Shown: positions 52,000-61,937, counted from the stretch's first letter. The stretch is 64,000 nucleotides of DNA from Methanospirillum stamsii (GCF_046244385.1 NZ_CP176366.1:372001-436000), one strand, 5' to 3'. Made by a program: numbers and translations. The notes: generated from the sequence alone by a model not told the origin.

Positions 52000-52550
52000 G
52001 ACTTTTTTAAGATTATCTGGTATTCCATCAGGCCACTTTTATCTGAAAAACAAGTAAACCCAGCGTTTTTAGCATGGATTAATTCCTGATCAAACTCTTC
52101 CTTTTTCACATGTCCTTTTGGCTCGCTGAGGAGGAATATTCCTCCTTTTTTTAACACATCGAACACCTCGCTAAAAAGAATTCCCGGACGGGGAACTTCA
52201 TGGACCATGTGAAATGCAATCACAAAATCAACATAGTTTTTATCAGGGAGATTTATTGAGTCAGCCAATGTCTGGTGGAGAATAACCTGGTCAGCCAATC
52301 CCTGGCGGTTTATTTTTTCTGCTACCATGTCCAGCATTTCGCGTTGCAGGTCAGCAGCGATAACTCGACCTGAAGGTCCGCAAAGCTGTGCTAAGGGAGT
52401 GATAAAAAATCCGGGTCCGCACCCGATGTCAAGAACCGTCATCCCTGGTTTTACATAAGGAGCCAGGAGACGATTGGGTCTGATAAGAAGAGAACGGAGC
52501 GGATTATCTAGCATCCTGGCTCGTTCTGCAGAGCATACTGAATGGGCCAT
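51996..52550 (-). CDS. Class I SAM-dependent methyltransferase
   Basis: A 184-residue enzyme with motif I in TVLDIGCGPGFFITPLAQ, an acidic loop in RVIAADLQREMLDMV and motif IV in YVDFVIAFHMVHEV. It belongs to the UbiE/COQ5-like group. The ATG at 52550 is the likely start; the longer frame opens with TTG. Substrate unknown. It is coupled to the HD hydrolase gene. Confidence 0.88.
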   Translation of the reverse strand: MAHSVCSAERARMLDNPLRSLLIRPNRLLAPYVKPGMTVLDIGCGPGFFITPLAQLCGPSGRVIAADLQREMLDMVAEKINRQGLADQVILHQTLADSINLPDKNYVDFVIAFHMVHEVPRPGILFSEVFDVLKKGGIFLLSEPKGHVKKEEFDQELIHAKNAGFTCFSDKSGLMEYQIILKKS

Positions 52551-52696
52551 GTAGACATATTTCCTGTTCAATCAATATCAATACACTAGAATTATGGCGA
52601 ATTGTGTTTTTTCATCATAATATTTAAGTAAATAAAAGGAGTCAGCATTACAGGTAAAAAGAAATTATAATCTATTCATTACGAGAAATATTCATT

Positions 52697-53068
52697 ATGG
52701 GATCCAGGGGAGATGTAGATGCATATTACAATAAAGGATTTGCATTGTTATCAGGAGGCTATCATGAAGATGCACTTACATATCTTGATAAAGGGTTAAG
52801 TATCAACCCCGATGATACCAAAACATGGATCCTTAAAGGATCAGCCTATATGGAACTACAAAAATATGCGGAAGCGAATGAAGCATTTGACCATGTACTA
52901 ATGGCTTGTCCTGATGATACAGATACCCTGACTTCTAAAGCAGAAGCACTTATTTACCTGGGTAAATTTCAAGAAGCAGAAACACACTGTGAAAAAGCTC
53001 TGAAAATTGAACCAAACCATTACCTTGCATTACTACACCTCAGAAAAATAAAAGAAGAGCAAAAATAA
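52697..53068 (+). CDS. TPR-repeat protein
   Basis: A 123-residue cytoplasmic protein made of three tetratricopeptide repeats, for example AYYNKGFALLSGGYHEDALT, KTWILKGSAYMELQKYAEAN and DTLTSKAEALIYLGKFQEAE, ending with a capping helix. There is no signal peptide. It is a scaffold candidate with unknown partners. Confidence 0.85.
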   Translation: MGSRGDVDAYYNKGFALLSGGYHEDALTYLDKGLSINPDDTKTWILKGSAYMELQKYAEANEAFDHVLMACPDDTDTLTSKAEALIYLGKFQEAETHCEKALKIEPNHYLALLHLRKIKEEQK

Positions 53069-53309
53069 CACCGGTTTCTCCTTACAAAGCCATTCTATAA
53101 AAACCACTTATACCGACATCAAAAAATTTCTGGTATTCCGGATGAATATTTGCATTTTTTTGAACTTGGAATCGAAATATCGTAACTTTTCTTCTTTTTG
53201 TTAAAACGGCCTTTTTCATCTATGATAAGAAGATTGGATTTTCATGTTTCCAAACCGATAATGATATCGGAATGAAACATCCTTTTCCCTGAAGGTCAAA
53301 TATTAAGAG

Positions 53310-54392
53310 ATGGGTTCTCTCTTTTCAATCCGTGAAAATGTTGAAGATTTTTCAGATGCATTTGACCTTATCTGCGGTCAACTTTCAAAATCCCTGATTC
53401 TTGCCATATTTTCAGATTATGAAAGAATGCTTGAAAAAAACCAGGATGATCATCTACTCATACTTGACTGTGAATCACTGCTTACCATTCTTGGTGAGGA
53501 TGCAAAAGCACTCGAACTCCTGTCCAAAATACAGAATAACCCCACATTTCTCCTTCCAAAACTCAGATATGCCGCTCATTGCGGTGTTATTGGTGATTCA
53601 TCCGGCATGAATGAGATACTACAGGATCTTCTTAAAAACCCCGTTACATCTCATGAGAAGATTTGTGCCTTCATCGCTTCAGCAAGACTTGGGGACAGAA
53701 AGTCCGCATACGAATTGTGGAAAGAACTTCTAAAAGAATCAGGAGTTCAAAACTGTGTCATGAACGCTGATGTTCTGGATGACCCGGACTCCTATACCTG
53801 CCTCTCCTCACTGTTCCTTCGTGAGAGAATAGAAGCGATTAATCTGCTGTTCAAATTAGACATAACAGAAAACCGGGATATTGAACTTTATTTTCACACA
53901 TCCTCACTCCATTATCAGATTGGGCTTTTACTAAATCCAATCCTTCAGGCAATCATGTATGACGGTGAATATTCTGCTTTTACCGGGTTTGTTGTTGCTC
54001 GAGCAGTCGCTGACGGAGCACAAAAAACCATGAGCAGATTACGCGATTCGGTAACTACTCAGGACCCACGAGTATTTCAGGAACTTATCCTGAACCTTGA
54101 AGGAATCCGGAGATATAGAGCTCTGTATGCAATAGGTGAAGGATTGCTCACTTTTTTTTCAAGTAATAAAAAATCTGACCGAATCTATATTGAAACCCTT
54201 ATTCAGGAAACCGGGGGTGACATCTATCAATTATTTGACATGCTGAATATTTTTAAAAACGCAGGGCTTGAAACTGAAGTTTCTCCTCTCCTTGAAATTC
54301 TAATCAGTGATGTTCCTGAAATAGAGCAAAAGGTATCAGACAGAAAAAATCTGGACTCATATCTTGGACCATGTCCGCCGCTTACATTGTGA
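53310..54392 (+). CDS. Hypothetical helical protein
   Basis: A 360-residue, strongly helical soluble protein. Segments such as LTILGEDAKALELLSKIQNN and HEKICAFIASARLGDRKSAY are TPR-like but diverged. The final part is less regular. No signal or membrane segment. It may form a complex with the preceding TPR protein, but the 240-base gap gives no evidence for one transcript. Confidence 0.7.
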   Translation: MGSLFSIRENVEDFSDAFDLICGQLSKSLILAIFSDYERMLEKNQDDHLLILDCESLLTILGEDAKALELLSKIQNNPTFLLPKLRYAAHCGVIGDSSGMNEILQDLLKNPVTSHEKICAFIASARLGDRKSAYELWKELLKESGVQNCVMNADVLDDPDSYTCLSSLFLRERIEAINLLFKLDITENRDIELYFHTSSLHYQIGLLLNPILQAIMYDGEYSAFTGFVVARAVADGAQKTMSRLRDSVTTQDPRVFQELILNLEGIRRYRALYAIGEGLLTFFSSNKKSDRIYIETLIQETGGDIYQLFDMLNIFKNAGLETEVSPLLEILISDVPEIEQKVSDRKNLDSYLGPCPPLTL

Positions 54393-54460
54393 AAAGCATA
54401 AGTTTTTCACTCCGTGAAAAATCCACCCTTTTCCCCAAATTTTCTGATATTCTCTTCCAC

Positions 54461-54703
54461 CTATTCTTCCCATATGACCGAATAATCGGGCAATTCTTTT
54501 AAACAATTCCTGATAGTGATGACTGCTTCTTCACCAGTTGCGTGACCAATAATTATCCCATTTACAAAAACCAGTTCTCCAGGAAGGCATCCACCGATAC
54601 TGCGAATTTCCGGAGGGCAAGCCAGATGTGCTTTACCGGATAAACATGAATATCCGGTTTTTTGACTAGATATGAGACAATTTCCATATCTACATAACCT
54701 CAC
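54461..54703 (-). CDS. Small cysteine-rich hypothetical protein
   Basis: An 80-residue protein with six cysteines, in LCRYGNC, GYSCLSGKAHLACPPE, SIGGCLPGEL and TIRNCLKEL. It starts with GTG at 54703 on the minus strand. The second half, LPGELVFVNGIIIGHATGEE, reads like a folded beta-alpha domain, so it is probably a real gene. The function is unknown. Metal binding is likely; being a substrate of a modifying enzyme is only a speculation. Confidence 0.55.
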   Translation of the reverse strand: MRLCRYGNCLISSQKTGYSCLSGKAHLACPPEIRSIGGCLPGELVFVNGIIIGHATGEEAVITIRNCLKELPDYSVIWEE

Positions 54704-54842
54704 ACAAGTATCTGACCGGTTCCTGAATCTATGGATAACTCATTGAAAAATTTATTCAAAATAAGAGAAAAAGGGGAGTATATACGATGCAACACAAAGG
54801 AAATAATTTGTATCAGTAAACTATCCAGGCAGGATAAAAAGA

Positions 54843-55166
54843 TTAAATGTTTTGGGAAGCCAGTTCGACATCTTCTTCTTTGATTGTCTTCCGTCCCCCA
54901 TGAGATGCCATTTTGTTTGCTTCTTTCGTCAGTCTGCCGAGATATGCCTCAGTCATCTGAACAATGAGCTCGGCACCATCACTTCCGACCCGTTCAGCTC
55001 CATTTGCCTTTGCAATCCTGACAACTGCCGCGATCGGCAGATCTGTCGCCCGGACCGAAGTTTTTGGTTTTACCGGAGCAGCCTTTTTTGAAGTAGATTG
55101 TTTTGCCTTTACTGCCAATTTCCCAGGTTTTTTAGATGCAGTTTTTGGCACTGTTTTACTTACCAT
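54843..55166 (-). CDS. Archaeal histone with lysine-rich N-terminal tail
   Basis: A 107-residue DNA-packaging protein. The histone fold occupies residues 43-107 (LPIAAVVRIAKANGAERVGS to RKTIKEEDVELA), with the residues important for tetramers, H and D in HGGRKTIKEED, present. Unlike classical archaeal histones of about 67 residues, a tail of about 41 residues precedes it, with 11 lysines, one arginine and no acidic residue, plus Ala, Pro, Thr and Ser. A ribosome binding site (GAGG) lies upstream of the ATG at 55166 and no other in-frame start precedes the fold, so the tail is translated. Confidence 0.93.
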   Translation of the reverse strand: MVSKTVPKTASKKPGKLAVKAKQSTSKKAAPVKPKTSVRATDLPIAAVVRIAKANGAERVGSDGAELIVQMTEAYLGRLTKEANKMASHGGRKTIKEEDVELASQNI

Positions 55167-55579
55167 ATTTCCTCATTCCATCATGATGTGCTGCACGTGT
55201 TCATGAAAACTGCGTATACAGGATTGTTGTTCCAGGTTCCTTCAGGAATAACATCATCATGATTAATTTATATTATGAATAGGATATTAAAAAAATTATG
55301 GTAGAAAATTTCTATTTTTTATGATTTGAAGATATGAAAGATTCATTTTTCATAAAATATCCATATACCATCCTCTTCCTAAAGGGATTGAACAGAAGGA
55401 AAAAAATTACAAATGATATCGGGATAAAATAAATAAAAGCGGTACAAATATACCGAAGAATTATTAAGATCTTTTCTCCCGGCTATATTATACGAGAGAC
55501 AGAATTTTATCAGATTATTCACCGTTTCCCGAAAAAAAGTAATTATTGACTAACGATGTAACAATCTATGATAATGAAT
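55167..55579. other. AT-rich gap upstream of histone gene
   Basis: No gene or repeat is seen. The minus strand has CATAATATAAATTAATC near 55260-55280, a plausible TATA element for the histone gene. The part nearest the transglutaminase-like gene is anonymous AT-rich DNA. Confidence 0.4.
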
Positions 55580-56185
55580 TTATTTATGGTTCAATCTTAC
55601 TTCTTCCAGCCACCGATTTAATTCTTTGATAAAATTGATCTGGTAAAAAGGGGCCTTTGGAGACGTGATAGGCAGACGATTTTTTTCAACAGGATAAAAC
55701 CCGGATACTGCAGGAATTGTATCAGACATACCATCCCACCGACAATTCACCGGAAAATCTGCATTTATTAAAGCAGAATCCCAGGTGGCATCAATGATAT
55801 GCCATTGATTATCCAGGCAGGCCTTGCAGCAAAGATGGGTGCTATCCGGAAGCAATACGAGGAGTTGCCGGATCAGTTCAGGGTATCTGAAAGGTTGATC
55901 CTGCCATCTGAACGGAATCAGGACCGGTTCAGTTTTAATTCCCATCTGGTCAAACATCCACATCAGTAGGCGGTGTTTTGGTCCACACCACCCCTTGTTT
56001 TCCATAACCATCATCCGGATTGTATCATCAGCACTCTTCCATTCTGGTATTATCGCATACGGGATATCCCGTATATGAGTAAAAACACTGATCCTGCTAT
56101 CTAATGGAGAGAGATCCCGGATCCACTTTTTGAGAAGTGACTTCCTGAACTCTTCCTCTTGCCCGGATAACAATCTGCCAGACAC
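55580..56185 (-). CDS. Transglutaminase-like protein
   Basis: A 201-residue protein. The cysteine-nucleophile segment is ENKGWCGPKHRLLMWMFDQM, the histidine is in DNQWHIIDATWD with its aspartate after it, fitting the transglutaminase/protease fold. No signal peptide is visible, so it is probably cytoplasmic, unlike the exported relative at 38585-40081. Its start is uncertain: GTG at 56185 with no clear ribosome binding site. A 256-base gap separates it from the UPF0173 gene. Confidence 0.7.
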   Translation of the reverse strand: MSGRLLSGQEEEFRKSLLKKWIRDLSPLDSRISVFTHIRDIPYAIIPEWKSADDTIRMMVMENKGWCGPKHRLLMWMFDQMGIKTEPVLIPFRWQDQPFRYPELIRQLLVLLPDSTHLCCKACLDNQWHIIDATWDSALINADFPVNCRWDGMSDTIPAVSGFYPVEKNRLPITSPKAPFYQINFIKELNRWLEEVRLNHK

Positions 56186-56441
56186 AATAACAGGTATACC
56201 TCCTGATCTTTGATTATACCATGTGAGATGATAAAATCATTGAATAGCAAAGCAATCATTAGAAAAGAATCAGAGAGTAATCACGAACAACGCAGATAAG
56301 TGGACCAGAATCAGGTCTCGACCACAAAAAAATTAACCAAAAAGGAAAAAGAATATAAATTCTATCTCAATTTACCTATAAACTCAATAAACCAGATACA
56401 CCGTGAAAAGCAGTGTCCTCTGAACTAAACAATACCATTGT

Positions 56442-57095
56442 TCAGAGAGTATACTCCATGCCGGGTTTCACGATGACGACCTCGATATCTGTTGTTTCAT
56501 TTACTGCTCTTGCAAACTCCTGCTCATCCTGACTGATTTTCTCAAAGGTATTGTAATGAATTGGAATGACAATCGGGGCACCAATAAATTCTGCAGCCAT
56601 CATCGCTTCTCGTGGCCCCATAGTAAATCTTCCCCCAATTGGAATCAGCGCAACATCCGGATGATAGATCTCACCAATGAGTTTCATATCTGAAAAGAGT
56701 CCGGTGTCACCGGCATGATAAACCGTAACTCCATCCATGGTGATAAGAAAACCGGCTGCAGAACCACCGTACATTCCAATCCCTTCTTCTTCAATCCATG
56801 AAGAATGAAGTGCCTGGGTCATGGTAAAAGTGACACCCTGAACAACAATGGTTCCACCAATATTCATCGCTTCAGTAATGCAGCCTTTCCCCCGGAGATA
56901 ATGAGCAATTTCATTATTTGATACTACCGGAACAGAAAAGGATGCAACAATACCCATATGATCTGCATGAGCATGAGTGACTGCAACAATGTCAGGTTGA
57001 ACCGGGATTTCTCCTTCAGGAACAAAAGGATCGATGAGGACACGTCTGGAACCATCCAGTATTACACATGCATGTCCGGGATAGATTATCTTCAT
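56442..57095 (-). CDS. UPF0173 metal-dependent hydrolase
   Basis: A 217-residue metallo-beta-lactamase fold protein. VAVTHAHADHMGIVASFSVP contains HxHxDH, VYHAGDTGLFSDMKLIGEIY the bridging aspartate, and PIHYNTFE the last histidine. The family is common in archaea and bacteria; its substrate is unknown. I chose the ATG at 57095, seven bases after the upstream gene's stop; the longer frame at 57116 overlaps it. Confidence 0.92.
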   Translation of the reverse strand: MKIIYPGHACVILDGSRRVLIDPFVPEGEIPVQPDIVAVTHAHADHMGIVASFSVPVVSNNEIAHYLRGKGCITEAMNIGGTIVVQGVTFTMTQALHSSWIEEEGIGMYGGSAAGFLITMDGVTVYHAGDTGLFSDMKLIGEIYHPDVALIPIGGRFTMGPREAMMAAEFIGAPIVIPIHYNTFEKISQDEQEFARAVNETTDIEVVIVKPGMEYTL

Positions 57096-57102
57096 AAAAA
57101 AA

Positions 57103-57714
57103 TCAGGTGATATCAATCAGCTCTGCTTCTGTGATATCAATTGACTCGCCAAAGGCATCTTTCGTGGCAGAGGAAGTCATACTTTCAGTCAGGTCACGAT
57201 CTTCCATGACATCCCTGATCCGTTCAAGGTAATGATCCATCTCCCGGTCAACCATAGCCTCCAGAACATGGCGGTATTCCCGAAGGGTTGAAGGACTGAT
57301 ACCCAGTTCTTCGCTAATCTCCTTCATGGTTTTACCAGATAAGAGCAGATGTTCCATCTGATTACGGTCAAAGGGCATTTTAAAATCAAGCTCACGGAAG
57401 AGTTTCATTCTGACACGGGCACGGGCAACAGTCTTTGAGAGTTTTTCATCTCCCAATTCTCTTGCAATCTCCGTGTCATTTTTCCCACCATAATAAGCAC
57501 AAATCAGCTTAGCAAGCTGAATAGGTCTTAATTTTGTTTTGAAGAATCCCTGGTCAAGGAGTTCACGCATGATTAACGCTATCTCCCGTTCAACCGCATC
57601 GCTATCACGAAGGGTACCATGGATCTTCTTCATCGGCTCCACAATCTTTGTGTTGCCGGTCATATTGGCAAACAGTTGTAACAACTGTTCTTTCTTTGCA
57701 ACCTCTTCAGGCAT
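57103..57714 (-). CDS. HTH regulator (conditioned-medium-induced protein 4-like)
   Basis: A 203-residue protein with a helix-turn-helix of the sigma-70 region-4 type in two places: YYGGKNDTEIARELGDEKLS and LLLSGKTMKEISEELGISPS. The second is a clear HTH. It resembles haloarchaeal conditioned-medium-induced protein 4, a putative regulator of unknown target. It lies upstream of the UPF0173 gene in the same operon and divergent from glyS. Confidence 0.72.
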   Translation of the reverse strand: MPEEVAKKEQLLQLFANMTGNTKIVEPMKKIHGTLRDSDAVEREIALIMRELLDQGFFKTKLRPIQLAKLICAYYGGKNDTEIARELGDEKLSKTVARARVRMKLFRELDFKMPFDRNQMEHLLLSGKTMKEISEELGISPSTLREYRHVLEAMVDREMDHYLERIRDVMEDRDLTESMTSSATKDAFGESIDITEAELIDIT

Positions 57715-57793
57715 GGGGAATCACACACATTAGGGATACCGATATAGATACCGCTGAAATTATTTAAGTTTGTTGGATTTTATGCGAAATAAG

Positions 57794-57811
57794 ACCGAAA
57801 TCTTATATATG
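57794..57811 (+). promoter_or_regulatory. Archaeal promoter (BRE/TATA) of glyS
   Basis: The sequence ACCGAAATCTTATATATG contains a BRE-like ACCGAAA and TATA-like CTTATATAT. Normal spacing would put the transcription start near 57832 and leave a leader of about 135 bases, long for an archaeal gene. Confidence 0.55.
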
Positions 57812-57966
57812 GACATACCAGATGAGACAAAAAAGTGTAGTGTTGCAACTCATTAAGCACGGCTCAGCTATATCAGGGTTTTAAGTATCTGACAGAGGCG
57901 GGGCAGGTGCAGAAGAAAATCTTCATCGTAGATGAGAGCTTTATGTATTCCGGTTTGTGATCCCAG

Positions 57967-59685
57967 ATGAGTGACGTCTTTGATAATGTGATGGATCTGG
58001 CAAAACGCAGAGGGTTTGTCTGGCCAACAACAGAATGCTATGGCTCGGTTGCAGGATTTATCGATTACGGCCCTCTTGGCACTCTTGTCAAACGCCGTAT
58101 CGAAGACCTCTGGCGCCAGTTCTATGTTATATCAGAAGGTTATTACGAGATAGAATGTCCGACAATTGGCCAGGAAGCCATGTATATAGCATCCGGACAT
58201 GTAAAGGGATTTTCTGATAAGATGTGCCAGTGTCCGGCGTGTGGAGAATATCTTCGGGCAGATCATGTCGCAGAGGCACATAATATTCCGAATGCAGCGA
58301 CCCTTTCCTGTGAAATGCTGGCAGAAAAAATAAACAGCCTCCCCTGTCCGGCATGTGAAAAAATTCTCGGAAAAGTTGATGTATTTAGCTTTAATCTGAT
58401 GTTCCAGACAACCATCGGACCTGGATCCCAGAGAATCGGTTATTTAAGGCCTGAGACTGCACAGGGAATATTTGTTGATTTCACCCGGTTACTCCGCTTT
58501 TACCGGGATAAACTTCCATTTGGAACGGTTCAGATAGGAAAATCATACAGGAATGAAATCTCACCACGGCAGGGTATGATCCGGCTTCGGGAATTTACCC
58601 AGGCTGAAGCCGAGATCTTTGTCCACCCGGCAATGAAAGGACATCCAAACTTTTCCCGGTACTCAGACTATGCATTTCCTCTTTTATCTTCAGAGCAGCA
58701 GTTGGGAGAGCTTGAAGCAAAGACATACACCATGAAAGATGCAGTGGCACAGGGAGTTATTGCAAACGAATATGTCGCTTATTACCTTGCAATGACTCAT
58801 GAGATCCTGGTGTCTGTCGGAGTTATTCCAGAAAGGCTCAGGTTCCGCCAGCACCTTCCTGATGAGCGTGCTCATTATGCTGAAGACTGCTGGGATGCAG
58901 AGATATATTCTGAACGGTTCGGCTGGGTGGAGACGGTTGGTATTGCTGATCGAACTGACTATGACCTCCGTGCTCATGCTGATAAGAGTGGAGATTCCTT
59001 TACCGCATATATCCAGTATGATGAGCCAAAGCGCGAGATGAGACGCGTAATTAATGCTAATATGGGAGTGCTCGGACCAAAATACCGTGGAAAAGCAAAG
59101 GACATATCAGATGCCCTCCAGGAGGTAACACCAGGACCGGATGGTGCTACCGTGGTTATTGACGGAGAGGAGATCTTTGTCCCCGCTGAACTGTATGAAA
59201 TAAAAGAACAGGAGGTGGATGTCCGGGGTGTTGATGTAAGACCTCATGTTATCGAACCCAGTTACGGAATTGACCGGATGATCTATGCAGTTCTTGAACA
59301 CTCTTACCATGAAGAAGAAGTAGAGGGAGAAGTCAGAAAAGTAATGAGGTTCCCCTCACGGATTGCTCCGGTTCAGGTTGCAATATTCCCACTCATGGCA
59401 CGCGACGGTCTTGATGTCATGGCAAAAGAGATTACCCGGAATCTTCAGATGCAGGGAGTCCTTGCCGAATATGATGACTCTGGAGCCATTGGTCGCAGAT
59501 ACCGGAGACAGGATGAAATTGGGACACCATATGCTGTGACGGTGGATTACGATTCATTGGAAGATGAGACTATTACTCTGCGTGACCGGGACAGCATGCA
59601 GCAGGTGCGGGTGAAAAAAGATCAGTTAGCTGATCTGATCCCAGCCCTTATCAGGGGCAAAAGCTCATTCTCTTCACTCATCTGA
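57967..59685 (+). CDS. glyS: Glycyl-tRNA synthetase
   Basis: A 572-residue class II aminoacyl-tRNA synthetase of the archaeal/eukaryotic type. Motif 1 region is YGPLGTLVKRRIEDLWRQFY; motif 2 includes SYRNEISPRQGMIRLREFTQ and motif 3 SYGIDRMIYAVLEHSYH. Two CxxC-type clusters (QCPACGEY, PCPACEKI) form an inserted zinc site. The C-terminal anticodon-binding domain starts near VAIFPLMARDGLDVM. Its TGA overlaps the ATG of the helicase gene downstream. Confidence 0.97.
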   Translation: MSDVFDNVMDLAKRRGFVWPTTECYGSVAGFIDYGPLGTLVKRRIEDLWRQFYVISEGYYEIECPTIGQEAMYIASGHVKGFSDKMCQCPACGEYLRADHVAEAHNIPNAATLSCEMLAEKINSLPCPACEKILGKVDVFSFNLMFQTTIGPGSQRIGYLRPETAQGIFVDFTRLLRFYRDKLPFGTVQIGKSYRNEISPRQGMIRLREFTQAEAEIFVHPAMKGHPNFSRYSDYAFPLLSSEQQLGELEAKTYTMKDAVAQGVIANEYVAYYLAMTHEILVSVGVIPERLRFRQHLPDERAHYAEDCWDAEIYSERFGWVETVGIADRTDYDLRAHADKSGDSFTAYIQYDEPKREMRRVINANMGVLGPKYRGKAKDISDALQEVTPGPDGATVVIDGEEIFVPAELYEIKEQEVDVRGVDVRPHVIEPSYGIDRMIYAVLEHSYHEEEVEGEVRKVMRFPSRIAPVQVAIFPLMARDGLDVMAKEITRNLQMQGVLAEYDDSGAIGRRYRRQDEIGTPYAVTVDYDSLEDETITLRDRDSMQQVRVKKDQLADLIPALIRGKSSFSSLI

Positions 59686-61937
59686 TGGAATATATCTCCC
59701 ATCCCTTTGTTACTCCGGAGTCAATGGAGAAACGGACATACCAGTTCTCCATCTCCATGAGCGCCCTTGAGGAAAACACCCTTGTAGTGATTCCCACGGG
59801 TCTTGGAAAAACTGCAATCGCACTTATTGTCGCTGCATCCCGGCTGTACCAGAATGGAGGCAGGGTGCTCATGATGGCACCGACAAAGCCTCTTGTGGAG
59901 CAGCACCTGCGGTATTTTAAAGCACATCTTACAATCCCGGGAGATGATGAAGCAAAATTCGCGATGTTCACCGGGGAATCATCTCCGGAGAAACGAACAA
60001 CAGACTGGATGGCAGCATCAGTCATCCTGGCAACTCCACAGGTAATAAAAAACGATATTATCGCCGGAAGGTATGACCTGACGGATGTCTCACTCCTGAT
60101 TGTTGATGAAGGACACCGGGCGGTAGGAAATTATGCCTACGTTTTTCTTGCGAATAGGTACATGGAGACCGCAGAGGATCCACTTATCCTTGCCATGACG
60201 GCATCTCCGGGTGGCAACAAAGAGAAGATTGCTGATATCGTGGAGAACCTCCATATCAAAAATGTTGAAACCAGGACCGAAACTGACCCTGATGTATCCC
60301 CATATGTTCATGAAAAAGAACTGGAAGTTATCCATGTTGACCTTCCTCTGGATCTTAAGGCATCTCTTGAAGACCTGAAAGCCCTGGTCAGTGACCGGAT
60401 GAGTCTGTTAAAACAGGCAGGTTTTCCAGTTACCGAACAGACGTCCCTGTCAATGAAGGCTCTCCAGGAGCTCTCTGCAATCATTCAACAGAAAATTGCT
60501 GAACGGGATGCATCAGGATTTACTGCCGCCAGTATTCATGCAGAACTTATGAAACTGCGCCATGCTATCGGACTTGCAGAATCACAGGGCTGTATGGTCC
60601 TGAAAAACTACCTGAATAAACTCCTGGCAGAGGGAAATGCTCCGGGAGGATCCAAGGCATCAAAGCGGATTGCATCCGATCCCAGGTTTATGCGACTGTT
60701 AAACAGATCTATAGACTGGAAAGAGGAATGTCATCCCAAACTCCTTATTCTGCCAGACCTGGTGATGTCAATCCTTGAAGATTCACCAGATAGCCGCATC
60801 ATAATTTTTGCAACCTACCGGGATACTGTGAAGATGATTACTGAAACCCTTCAGGCAGCAGGCATCTCCACTGAACGTTTTGTAGGCAAGGCTACAAAAG
60901 ATCAGGAGAAGGGTCTTTCACAAAAAAAACAGATTGCAACCATTGGCAGGTTCAGGGAAGGAGAGTTCCAGGTACTCGTTGCAACCTCAGTTGGAGAAGA
61001 AGGCCTTGACATCCCTTCAACCGATGTTGTGATTTTTTATGAGCCGGTCCCGTCAGAAATCCGGAGTATCCAGCGCAAGGGCAGGACTGGGCGGCATGGA
61101 ACAGGGAGAATCATTGTTCTTGTCACCAGAAAGACATCTGATGAGACTTTCCAGATAGTGTCAAGACGACGTGAAAAAGCAATGACGACCGGGATGAAGG
61201 ATCTTGTAATCCATGAAAAAAAACTCCTTCAGACCGCTCTTCCACTTGACCCGGATGAACTGCAGAAAGCAAAAGTAGTCCAGGAAGAGTTCTTTGAGGG
61301 GCCGAAAATCATCATTGATGATCGGGAACTGGTCTCTAAAGTTGCTGAAAATCTTTCATCGGCAGGAGCAATTATCAGGATTGAACGGTTGATTCAAGGA
61401 GATTATAAAATTGGTGAGCGGATCCTTGTCGAACGAAAAACATCCCGGGATTTTGTTGACAGTCTAATCGACCGGAACCTTCTTGATCAGCTCAGAGAGA
61501 TGGCCAGAGCCTGTCCAAAACCGGTTCTTCTCATTGAAGGGGGAGATATTTACTCCCAAAGAGATATCCACCCGAATGCAATACGAGGGGCACTAGCAGC
61601 CATATCAGTATCAATGGGAATCGCCATTTTCATGACCAGGGATCCCGGTGACACAGCAGACCTTCTCCTTGTCCTTGCACGGCGAGAGGAAGAGACCGGA
61701 TACAAGGAACGCGGTTCGGGTCAGAAAGAAGCATATGAGAGCCTTGCCGTAGCACAGGAAGCAATCATGAGTGCATTTCCGGACCTGGGCCCAAAATACG
61801 CACGTGCCCTTCTTACCGCCTTTGGATCTATCAGGGCAGTCATTGATGCCAAAAAAGAAGACCTGCTACAGGTTCCAGGTATAGGGATTAAAAAGGCAGA
61901 GATAATTTATGAATTATCCCGTCGCCCGTACCCGTAA
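59685..61937 (+). CDS. hef: Hef helicase/nuclease
   Basis: A 750-residue DNA-repair protein related to FANCM and XPF. Helicase domain: Walker A PTGLGKTA (37-44), DEGH box at about 139, and the C-terminal helicase lobe with VATSVGEEGLDIPSTDVV and the QRKGRTGRHG motif. ERCC4-type nuclease at about 540-650: IIIDDRELVSK and VERKTSRDFVDSL carry the catalytic ERKxxxD. Two helix-hairpin-helix motifs end the protein (LLQVPGIGIKKAEIIYEL). It acts on stalled forks and branched DNA. It is translationally coupled to glyS (ATGA). Confidence 0.95.
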   Translation: MEYISHPFVTPESMEKRTYQFSISMSALEENTLVVIPTGLGKTAIALIVAASRLYQNGGRVLMMAPTKPLVEQHLRYFKAHLTIPGDDEAKFAMFTGESSPEKRTTDWMAASVILATPQVIKNDIIAGRYDLTDVSLLIVDEGHRAVGNYAYVFLANRYMETAEDPLILAMTASPGGNKEKIADIVENLHIKNVETRTETDPDVSPYVHEKELEVIHVDLPLDLKASLEDLKALVSDRMSLLKQAGFPVTEQTSLSMKALQELSAIIQQKIAERDASGFTAASIHAELMKLRHAIGLAESQGCMVLKNYLNKLLAEGNAPGGSKASKRIASDPRFMRLLNRSIDWKEECHPKLLILPDLVMSILEDSPDSRIIIFATYRDTVKMITETLQAAGISTERFVGKATKDQEKGLSQKKQIATIGRFREGEFQVLVATSVGEEGLDIPSTDVVIFYEPVPSEIRSIQRKGRTGRHGTGRIIVLVTRKTSDETFQIVSRRREKAMTTGMKDLVIHEKKLLQTALPLDPDELQKAKVVQEEFFEGPKIIIDDRELVSKVAENLSSAGAIIRIERLIQGDYKIGERILVERKTSRDFVDSLIDRNLLDQLREMARACPKPVLLIEGGDIYSQRDIHPNAIRGALAAISVSMGIAIFMTRDPGDTADLLLVLARREEETGYKERGSGQKEAYESLAVAQEAIMSAFPDLGPKYARALLTAFGSIRAVIDAKKEDLLQVPGIGIKKAEIIYELSRRPYP

